12,864 nucleotides of DNA from Roseovarius sp. GTDB taxonomy: Bacteria; Pseudomonadota; Alphaproteobacteria; Rhodobacterales; Rhodobacteraceae. Numbering within the stretch: the first letter of the stretch is position 1; the number at the start of each line of letters is the position of its first letter. The notes under the pieces are model-generated. The model ran no database searches and was not told the origin of the DNA. It was given only the letters and a program-made list of their open reading frames with translations. The DNA lies in the NCBI GenBank assembly GCA_007125415.1, contig SLDH01000331.1:1-12864 (forward strand), in the 5' to 3' direction. Positions 7,515-12,864 of this stretch are shown piece after piece. The position numbers and the translations under genes were made by a program.

Positions 7515-7531
7515 CGCCCAATATATGGGCG
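7515..7531. promoter_or_regulatory. Operator-like palindrome between PBP gene and glnK
   Basis: CGCCCA-ATATA-TGGGCG is a perfect 6-bp dyad with a 5-base AT centre, lying in the 278-bp divergent region. It overlaps the TATATT hexamer on the minus strand that is the best -10 candidate for the PBP gene. The sequence fits a dimeric-repressor operator, but I recognise no specific regulator. Confidence 0.4.
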
Positions 7532-7550
7532 GCGACGCCTGCCTGCACAA
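7520..7550 (-). promoter_or_regulatory. Possible promoter of the PBP gene
   Basis: On the minus strand TTGTGC (7550-7545) and TATATT (7525-7520) are separated by 19 bases. The -10 is good; the -35 and the spacing are imperfect. This would give a leader of about 105 bases. Confidence 0.3.
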
Positions 7551-7585
7551 AAAACATTCAAATACGGCAGTTTTTCTCCGCCTGA

Positions 7586-7612
7586 ACGGCGCCGACGGCT
7601 GACCAGCGCCGT
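7586..7612. repeat. Inverted repeat upstream of glnK
   Basis: ACGGCGC (7586-7592) and GCGCCGT (7606-7612) form a 7-bp dyad with a 13-base spacer, about 75-100 bp before the glnK start. No T run follows, so it is not a terminator for readthrough on the plus strand. It could be an operator or a leader hairpin. Confidence 0.4.
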
Positions 7613-7685
7613 CTGGAGAGTCTTGCTGCACCTGCACAGTTTGCATCGAAACGCTCAGAACTGAACAAACTGAAAAGGGGAAGAT

Positions 7686-8024
7686 GTGAAATTCGTCATC
7701 GCTACGATCAAACCATTCAAGCTGGACGAGGTGCGCACCGCGCTCACAGAGGCGGGCGTCTCCGGCATGATGGTCACTGAAATAAAGGGGTTTGGCGCGC
7801 AGTCAGGCCATACGGAAATCTATCGCGGCGCTGAATATGCCGTGAATTTCGTCCCGAAGGTCAAGCTCGAGATCGCCGTGCCGAGTGCGATGGTCGATCA
7901 GATTGTTTCGATCATCAGCGACACGGCCCGCACCGGCAAGATCGGCGACGGGAAGATTTTCGTTCTGGACTTGCAAGCGGCCATGCGCGTGCGCACCGGC
8001 GACACCAACGAAGACGCGCTCTGA
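7686..8024 (+). CDS. glnK: Nitrogen regulatory P-II protein GlnK
   Basis: This trimeric P-II signal protein senses 2-oxoglutarate, ATP/ADP and, through uridylylation, glutamine. Deuridylylated GlnK plugs the AmtB channel when ammonium is high. The 112-aa product is full length. It has the conserved N-terminus KFVIATIKPFKLDEV, the T-loop with uridylylation site Y51 in YRGAEYAVNF, and the C-terminal P-II signature TGKIGDGKIFV. N54 rather than D54, plus the adjacent amtB, favours GlnK over GlnB. The start is GTG at 7686: the overlapping ATG at 7684 runs straight into TGA, and the GTG frame gives the exact family N-terminus. An AAGGGGAAG ribosome site lies just upstream. It is followed by amtB after 20 bases with no terminator, so the two are co-transcribed. 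I found no valid sigma-54 promoter upstream. Confidence 0.96.
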   Translation: MKFVIATIKPFKLDEVRTALTEAGVSGMMVTEIKGFGAQSGHTEIYRGAEYAVNFVPKVKLEIAVPSAMVDQIVSIISDTARTGKIGDGKIFVLDLQAAMRVRTGDTNEDAL

Positions 8025-8044
8025 GGCGCGAGGGGAAAAAGGAC

Positions 8045-9385
8045 ATGACAATGAAACGGATCACTTACACTGGCCTGGGCGTTGCGGCACTGACCCTGCT
8101 GCCGACGCTGGCCCTGGCGCAGGATGCGCCGGAAGTCGCGCCCGGCTTCGACGAGGTCGGCCAGTATATCATGACGACACTGCTGTTCTGCATGGCGGGC
8201 TTTCTGGTCTTCTTCATGGCGGCGGGTTTTGCCATGCTCGAAGGCGGGTTGGTACGTTCCAAGAACGTGACCATGCAGATGACCAAGAATATCGGGCTCT
8301 TCTCGATCGCGGCCATCATGTATTGGTTCATGGGGTTCAACCTGATGTATCCGGGCGAATTCAACGGATATGTGGGCAGCTTCTTCTCGCCCACCGTGCT
8401 TGACCCTGTCGGGGTAGAGGCCGCAGATGCGGATATCGGTTATGCCTCTATCGGGTCGGACTTCTTCTTCCAGCTTGTCTTCGTGGCGGCCACCGCGTCG
8501 ATCGTCTCCGGCGCGCTGGCCGAACGGATCAAGCTCTGGCCCTTCCTCGCCTTCGTCGTCATCCTGACGGGTGTCATGTATCCGATCTCCGGCTCATGGC
8601 TCTGGGGTGAGGGCTGGCTGGACGAAATGGGCTTCTCGGATTTTGCCGGCTCCACCGTCGTGCACTCCGTTGGCGGCTGGGCGGCGCTCGCCGGAGCGAT
8701 CGTGCTGGGTCCGCGGCTCGGCAAATATGCCAAGGATGGCAAGGTGAACCCGATGCCCGGCTCGAACCTCGCGCTCGCAACTCTGGGAACGTTCATCCTC
8801 TGGCTGGGCTGGTTCGGCTTCAACGGCGGCTCGCAGCTTGCCATGGGCACCGTGGGTGATGTCTCCGATGTCAGCCGGATCTTTGCGAATACCAACATGG
8901 CGGCGGCGTCCGGTGCGGTGGCGGCGATGATCCTGACGCAACTGCTCTACAAGAAACCCGACCTTACCCTGGTGCTGAACGGTGCTCTGGCCGGGCTCGT
9001 TTCGATCACGGCGGAGCCTCTGGAGCCCACGCTTTTCGGTGCGCTCTGGATCGGGGCCATCGGCGGGGTGATTGTCGTGCTGGCCGTGCCGCTGCTCGAC
9101 AAGCTGAAGATCGACGATGTGGTCGGCGCGATTCCGGTGCACCTCTTCGCGGGTATCTGGGGCACCATCGCGGTGGTGTTCTACAACAGCGACGCCAATA
9201 TCGCGACCCAGTTCATCGGTATCCTCGCCTATGGTGTCTTCACCTTCGTGGCCAGCCTCGTTGTCTGGTTCATCCTGAAGGCGGTCGTCGGCATCCGGGT
9301 GAGCGAAGAGGCTGAGGTCAACGGTCTCGACACCACAGAGCTTGGCATGGAAGCCTATCCCGAGTTCTCCAAAGGGACAGCGTAA
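8045..9385 (+). CDS. amtB: Ammonium transporter AmtB
   Basis: This trimeric inner-membrane channel takes up ammonium under nitrogen limitation and recruits GlnK to the membrane. The 446-aa product begins with a signal-peptide-like segment ending ALA-QDAPE near residue 25, as in other proteobacterial AmtB proteins. About eleven membrane helices follow. Key residues are visible: the twin pore histidines H207 (in STVVHSVGGWAAL) and H366 (in PVHLFAGIWG), the conserved D199 of the DFAGSTVVH motif, and the GALAERIK loop. The C-terminal ~35 residues form the cytoplasmic tail that GlnK binds. The start is ATG 8045 with AGGGGAAAAAGG upstream; ATG 8051 is equally possible and removes only two residues. 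It forms the second gene of a glnK-amtB operon ended by a strong terminator. Confidence 0.96.
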   Translation: MTMKRITYTGLGVAALTLLPTLALAQDAPEVAPGFDEVGQYIMTTLLFCMAGFLVFFMAAGFAMLEGGLVRSKNVTMQMTKNIGLFSIAAIMYWFMGFNLMYPGEFNGYVGSFFSPTVLDPVGVEAADADIGYASIGSDFFFQLVFVAATASIVSGALAERIKLWPFLAFVVILTGVMYPISGSWLWGEGWLDEMGFSDFAGSTVVHSVGGWAALAGAIVLGPRLGKYAKDGKVNPMPGSNLALATLGTFILWLGWFGFNGGSQLAMGTVGDVSDVSRIFANTNMAAASGAVAAMILTQLLYKKPDLTLVLNGALAGLVSITAEPLEPTLFGALWIGAIGGVIVVLAVPLLDKLKIDDVVGAIPVHLFAGIWGTIAVVFYNSDANIATQFIGILAYGVFTFVASLVVWFILKAVVGIRVSEEAEVNGLDTTELGMEAYPEFSKGTA

Positions 9386-9403
9386 CCAGCCACGCGACCT
9401 ATC

Positions 9404-9440
9404 GAAGGCCCCGGGCAGAGCGTCCGGGGCCTTCCCGTTT
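9404..9440 (+). terminator. Intrinsic terminator of glnK-amtB
   Basis: An 11-bp perfect stem (GAAGGCCCCGG at 9404-9414, CCGGGGCCTTC at 9424-9434) with a 9-base loop is followed by CCGTTTCA. It begins 18 bases after the amtB stop. The T run is short but the stem is very stable. Confidence 0.8.
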
Positions 9441-9575
9441 CATGACGCGTCAGAACGGATATGGAGAGCCCTCGAAGCCCAATCAGGGAGATGGTGAAAG
9501 TATTGCGGTCACACGCCTTTACGGAGTTGGGAATCCGCCTATGTCTCCGCGCAAGAGAAACATGGAGGGACGGGA

Positions 9576-9848
9576 ATGGACGGAAACATGACTGAAAATG
9601 ATGCGAAACTCGCCGAGGTCATGCGCCAGCAGGAGGTCTATGAAAAGGCCATGAAATCGCTCGACGAAAAGCGCAAGAGACAGGAAGGCGAGACGCTTGC
9701 CATCATGTTCGCCGCAGATGAGTTCGGCGAGATGCTGAAGCCCGGCACCCGCCTTGGCCGTATGGCGAATTATTCGATTTTCCTGATTGTTCTGTTGATG
9801 GGGTTCTTCATCAATTACCTTTTCTGGTCGGTCGCCCTGAACGGTTAG
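9576..9848 (+). CDS. Small coiled-coil protein with one C-terminal membrane helix
   Basis: I do not recognise this 90-aa protein. Residues 1-45 are highly charged and helical (EVMRQQEVYEKAMKSLDEKR), consistent with a short coiled coil. A hinge with LKPGTRLGRMANY follows, then one hydrophobic helix (about 65-87, IFLIVLLMGFFINYLFW), ending SVALNG. This predicts a tail-anchored inner-membrane protein with a cytoplasmic N-terminal helix. A GGAGGG ribosome site lies 7 bases before ATG 9576, which supports it being a real gene; ATG 9588 is a weaker alternative. It stands between the amtB terminator and mutL, on the same strand as mutL and 75 bases from it, so it might share a transcript, though nothing in it suggests DNA repair. 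Confidence 0.7.
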   Translation: MDGNMTENDAKLAEVMRQQEVYEKAMKSLDEKRKRQEGETLAIMFAADEFGEMLKPGTRLGRMANYSIFLIVLLMGFFINYLFWSVALNG

Positions 9849-9923
9849 GAATGGCGGCCTGCATGGGGCGAGCCTGCGCATTGCCATGGCCGAATCGATA
9901 CATGCCGTGCTAAGTCTTGTGCC

Positions 9924-11768
9924 ATGGGAGACGCAGGCCTCAAGATAAGCGAAGAGCGACCGAATATTCGGCAACTCGATGAGGCCGCGATCAACCGTAT
10001 TGCGGCGGGTGAGGTTGTGGAGCGGCCCGCGTCTGCCGTGAAGGAACTCGTGGAGAACGCGCTTGATGCGGGCGCCCGCCGGATCGAGGTGGCCTATGCG
10101 CAGGGCGGCAAGGCTCTGATCCGGGTCAGCGATGACGGCTGCGGGATCGCGCCGCAGGATCTGGCCCTTGCCCTGTCGCGCCATGCCACCTCGAAGATCG
10201 ACGGATCGGACCTTCTCAATATCCATACCTTCGGCTTTCGCGGTGAGGCGCTTCCGTCTCTCGGCGCGGTGGGGCGTCTCACGCTCGTCTCCCGCGCAGC
10301 CGGCCATGATGCGGCCCAGATCTCCGTATCAGGCGGCCAGCACGGCGCGGTGACACCCGCCGCGCTCAACGCCGGAACCATCGTCACCCTGCGTGATCTG
10401 TTCCATGCCACGCCCGCCCGGCTGAAATTCATGCGCACCGACCGGGCAGAAGCGCAGGCGATCACGGATATCGTCAAACGCCTCGCCATGGCCGTGCCGC
10501 AGACCGCCTTCATCCTGCGCGACGTCAGCGATGGGGGCGAAGGCCGGGTGATCTTCCGGGCCGAGGCAGAGCAGGGCGATCTCTTCGACGCGCTTCAGGC
10601 CCGGCTGACACGTTTCCTGGGCCGGGATTTCGCGGAGAACGCGCTGCGGATTGCGGCTGAGCGGGACGGTCTGTTACTCAGGGGCTTCGCAGCGCTGCCC
10701 ACCTTTTCGCGTGGGGCGGCCGTAGCGCAATATCTTTTCGTGAATGGTCGTCCGGTGCGTGACAAGATGCTCACCGGCGCGCTGCGTGCGGCCTATCACG
10801 ATCTGCTCAGCCGCGACAGGCACCCTGCGGCGGCACTCTTCATCGAATGTGATCCTGTGCTGGTGGATGTGAATGTGCATCCCGCCAAGTCCGAGGTGCG
10901 CTTTCGCGATCCGGGCGTGGCGCGGGGGCTGATCATCTCGGCGCTGCGCCATGCGCTGGCCGAGGCCGGACACCGCGCCTCTTCAACCATTGGCAAGGCC
11001 ACGCTCGCCGCGATGCGCCCTGTCGCCGAAGGAGCGCGCGCCTATCAGATGGATCGGCCTTCCGCCGCCGCGAGGGCGGCAAGCTATCAGGCGCAGGCGC
11101 CGGGTTTTGCCCAGATGCAAGAGGCCTATAGCGGGCGGGTCGAGCCCTGTGAGAGTGAGCCATACGAGCAGGAGACCGATGCGCAGGCTCTGCCACTGGG
11201 TGCGGCGCGCGCACAGCTTCATGAGAATTACATCATCGCCCAGACCGAAAATGGCGTGGTGATCGTCGATCAGCACGCAGCGCATGAACGCCTTGTCTAT
11301 GAGCGGCTGAAGAAGCAGATGGCCGAAAACGGTGTGGCAACCCAGGCGCTGCTGATCCCCGAGATCGTGGAACTGGGTGAGGCGGCGGCGCAGACCTTGC
11401 TGGATCAGACCATGGCCCTTGCGCAGATGGGGCTCGTGATCGAGCCCTTCGGCCCCGGGGCCATTGCCGTGCGCGCGACACCGGCCATTCTCGGCCCGGT
11501 GAAGGCCGAAGCGATCCTGCGGGACATTCTGGATGAGCTGGAGGGTGATGGCGGCAGCGACGGCGTGCAACGCCGCATCGAGGCCATTCTCAGCCGCGTG
11601 GCCTGTCATGGGTCTATCCGTGCGGGCCGCCGCATGAAGGCCGACGAAATGAATGCGCTCCTGCGCGAGATGGAGGCAACGCCTCACGCCGGGCAATGCA
11701 ATCACGGGCGTCCTACCTATGTGGAACTGCGCCTGTCCGATATCGAGCGGCTGTTCGGGCGCACATGA
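9924..11768 (+). CDS. mutL: DNA mismatch repair protein MutL, endonuclease type
   Basis: MutL links mismatch recognition by MutS to strand incision and removal. The 614-aa product has the N-terminal GHKL ATPase: [11 protein letters not shown] (catalytic E41, Mg-binding N45), SDDGCGI (69-75) and GFRGEAL (104-110). A less conserved linker follows. The C-terminal dimerisation domain carries the metal-binding endonuclease motif DQHA-X2-E-X4-E (449-460). It also has ACHGSIR, a CNHGRPT motif and a terminal FGR, the FxR ending. The protein is thus the nicking type found in organisms without MutH, unlike E. coli MutL. ATG 9924 lacks a clear Shine-Dalgarno but is the only start that keeps the whole ATPase domain with a short N-terminal lead. 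A GANTC site (9892-9896) lies 28 bases upstream. The stop overlaps the rmuC start (ATGA), so the two genes are probably co-expressed. Confidence 0.96.
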   Translation: MGDAGLKISEERPNIRQLDEAAINRIAAGEVVERPASAVKELVENALDAGARRIEVAYAQGGKALIRVSDDGCGIAPQDLALALSRHATSKIDGSDLLNIHTFGFRGEALPSLGAVGRLTLVSRAAGHDAAQISVSGGQHGAVTPAALNAGTIVTLRDLFHATPARLKFMRTDRAEAQAITDIVKRLAMAVPQTAFILRDVSDGGEGRVIFRAEAEQGDLFDALQARLTRFLGRDFAENALRIAAERDGLLLRGFAALPTFSRGAAVAQYLFVNGRPVRDKMLTGALRAAYHDLLSRDRHPAAALFIECDPVLVDVNVHPAKSEVRFRDPGVARGLIISALRHALAEAGHRASSTIGKATLAAMRPVAEGARAYQMDRPSAAARAASYQAQAPGFAQMQEAYSGRVEPCESEPYEQETDAQALPLGAARAQLHENYIIAQTENGVVIVDQHAAHERLVYERLKKQMAENGVATQALLIPEIVELGEAAAQTLLDQTMALAQMGLVIEPFGPGAIAVRATPAILGPVKAEAILRDILDELEGDGGSDGVQRRIEAILSRVACHGSIRAGRRMKADEMNALLREMEATPHAGQCNHGRPTYVELRLSDIERLFGRT

Positions 11769-12864
11769 TCCAGATCGGCGACAGGGCATATCACTGGGGC
11801 GATCCGGCCGTGCTTCTGGCACTGGGGGGCGCGGGCGTGATCCTTCTGGTGGTCGTTCTGCTGATCATGGCGGTGCGTGCGGCCGGGCGCTCGGCCCGGC
11901 TTGCGGCACCGCTTGCGCAACAGATGGCCTATCTCAGCCAGCGGGTCGAGGGGCTGAAAGATGGTCAACACCAGCTTGCCGGTGGGCTCAACCATGTGTC
12001 GGAGGCGCAGGCGTCAAGCCAGGCCAGCATGCTGGAACTCATGGAAAAGCGGCTCGCGGATGTGTCCCGCCAGATGAACGAGAATCTGCACGGCTCGGCC
12101 CGGCGAACAGCGCAATCGCTGGGTGATCTGCAACAGCGCCTCGCCGCGATCGACAAGGCGCAGGAGAACATCACCAAACTGTCGGGCGATGTGCTGTCGC
12201 TTCAGGATATCCTAAGCAACAAGCAGACGCGCGGTGCCTTCGGCGAAATCCAGTTGACGGATATCGTCACCAAGGCGCTGCCGGCGGACAGTTTCGCGTT
12301 GCAGCACACGCTTTCGAACGGCAAGCGTGCGGATTGCCTCATCCACCTGCCAAATCCGCCGGGGCCGATCTGCATCGACAGCAAGTTTCCCCTCGAAGCC
12401 TATGAGGCGCTGCGCCGGGCGGAAACGGACCGTGAGTTGAATGATGCGGCGCGGTTTCTGCGCTCAACGGTGCGCAAACACATCAGGGATATCGAAGAGA
12501 GATACATCCTTGACGGGGAGACAGCCGACGGTGCGCTGATGTTTCTTCCGTCCGAGGCGGTCTATGCCGAGCTGCACGCCAATTTTCCCGAACTTGTGCG
12601 CGAGGGCTTCGCGGCAAGGGTCTGGATCGTGTCGCCGACCACCTGCATGGCCACGCTGAACACCATGCGCGCCATTCTCAAGGATGCCCGGATGCGCGAG
12701 CAGGCCGGTGCGATCCGCCGTGAACTGGGGCTGCTCTTTGCCGATGTGGAGCGGCTGGGCAGCCGGGTGGAGAATCTCGACGACGAGACCATTCGGGCGT
12801 TAAAGGAGGCGAACTGCGGGCTGATCTACCTGGGGGTGGAGTCGGGCGACGAGGAGTTCCGCGC
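11765..12864 (+). CDS. rmuC: DNA recombination protein RmuC, 3' incomplete, with aberrant end
   Basis: RmuC is a membrane-anchored coiled-coil protein with a nuclease-like core that limits DNA rearrangement at inverted repeats. The ATG overlaps the mutL stop by four bases. The readable 366 residues show an N-terminal membrane helix (about 15-37), then a long Gln/Glu/Leu-rich coiled coil (about 45-150). The conserved core follows: [11 protein letters not shown] (151-161), [12 protein letters not shown] (203-214), [13 protein letters not shown] (258-270) and [16 protein letters not shown]. From about residue 334 the sequence no longer looks like RmuC, which should continue with a short helical region that is absent here. 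Instead it resembles a radical-SAM enzyme, with no stop codon or frameshift at the change. The frame is open to the last base, so the gene is incomplete in any case. RmuC identity is secure for residues 1-333 only. Confidence 0.9.
   Translation, partial: MIQIGDRAYHWGDPAVLLALGGAGVILLVVVLLIMAVRAAGRSARLAAPLAQQMAYLSQRVEGLKDGQHQLAGGLNHVSEAQASSQASMLELMEKRLADVSRQMNENLHGSARRTAQSLGDLQQRLAAIDKAQENITKLSGDVLSLQDILSNKQTRGAFGEIQLTDIVTKALPADSFALQHTLSNGKRADCLIHLPNPPGPICIDSKFPLEAYEALRRAETDRELNDAARFLRSTVRKHIRDIEERYILDGETADGALMFLPSEAVYAELHANFPELVREGFAARVWIVSPTTCMATLNTMRAILKDARMREQAGAIRRELGLLFADVERLGSRVENLDDETIRALKEANCGLIYLGVESGDEEFR
12764..12864 (+). other. Radical-SAM-like segment joined in frame to rmuC
   Basis: The last 33 codons read [18 protein letters not shown] followed by [15 protein letters not shown]. 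The order Arg-Val, a short Leu-Asp-Asp-Glu helix start, Lys-Glu-Ala-x-Cys, then a strand ending GVESGDEE is the hallmark of the middle of the radical SAM barrel, notably in B12-binding-domain radical SAM proteins. RmuC has nothing like it. The two families share a short RV-x-NL-like string at the joint, so a crossover or misassembly at brief sequence identity is plausible. The motif assignment is by eye; no cysteine CxxxCxxC cluster is present because that part would lie upstream. Confidence 0.6.

Noticed and set aside
7615..7630. Possible sigma-54 promoter before glnK (TGGAGAGTCTTGCTGC)
   Set aside because: The GG and GC elements are 8 bases apart instead of the required 10, and the TGGCAC half is poor.
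9960..9971. Perfect 12-bp palindrome CCGAATATTCGG in the first codons of mutL
   Set aside because: A few such palindromes are expected by chance in a window of this size, and it lies within coding sequence with no second copy.
10983..11822. 279-aa antisense frame in mutL, and a similar one at 9519-10307
   Set aside because: Both lie opposite conserved MutL (or the small upstream gene), have low-complexity composition and no plausible start context.

Overview
The window reads as chromosomal DNA of a phototrophic alphaproteobacterium, most likely an aerobic anoxygenic Rhodobacteraceae (Roseobacter-group) species. The evidence is a GC-rich genome with a CcrM-type GANTC adenine methyltransferase beside rnhB, a pucBAC light-harvesting 2 operon with PpsR/CrtJ-type operators, a glnK-amtB pair, and an endonuclease-type MutL. 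I cannot name the genus from the sequence alone.

Layout, left to right. 78-1908 (+): rnhB (RNase HII), then ccrM. Three GANTC sites, the target of CcrM itself, lie in the 39 bases between the rnhB stop and the ccrM leader. An intrinsic terminator at about 1960-1988 ends ccrM. 4710-2007 (-): the puc operon in the order pucB, pucA, pucC and an unnamed 219-aa gene. The last two overlap by ATGA, and a 9-bp GC hairpin separates pucA from pucC. Two TGT-N12-ACA palindromes 8 bp apart lie about 100-140 bp upstream of pucB and are the probable aerobic/light repressor sites. 4851-5193 is non-coding. 7407-5194 (-): a class A penicillin-binding protein. 7686-9385 (+): glnK and amtB, followed by a strong terminator at about 9404-9440. 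9576-9848 (+): a small coiled-coil/one-TM protein of unknown function. 9924-12864 (+): mutL overlapping a 3'-incomplete rmuC.

How the genes relate. The puc genes make the peripheral antenna: beta and alpha apoproteins, the PucC assembly factor and a coupled unknown. The alpha protein has Phe44-Leu45, the blue-shifted B800-820 (LH3-like) pattern, and an unusually long C-terminal extension of about 60 residues. glnK-amtB is the standard ammonium uptake and sensing pair. rnhB, ccrM, mutL and rmuC form a scattered DNA maintenance and methylation group around the antenna operon and the cell-wall gene.

Points most worth checking: the LH3-like alpha subunit with its extension; the unnamed repeat-bearing gene coupled to pucC; the GANTC cluster before ccrM; the twin PpsR sites; and the last ~100 bases, where the rmuC frame changes without a frameshift into what looks like radical-SAM sequence. 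That last feature could be a real fusion or recombination, but an assembly chimera at the end of the sequence is more likely. I did not find a convincing wholly new multi-gene system.
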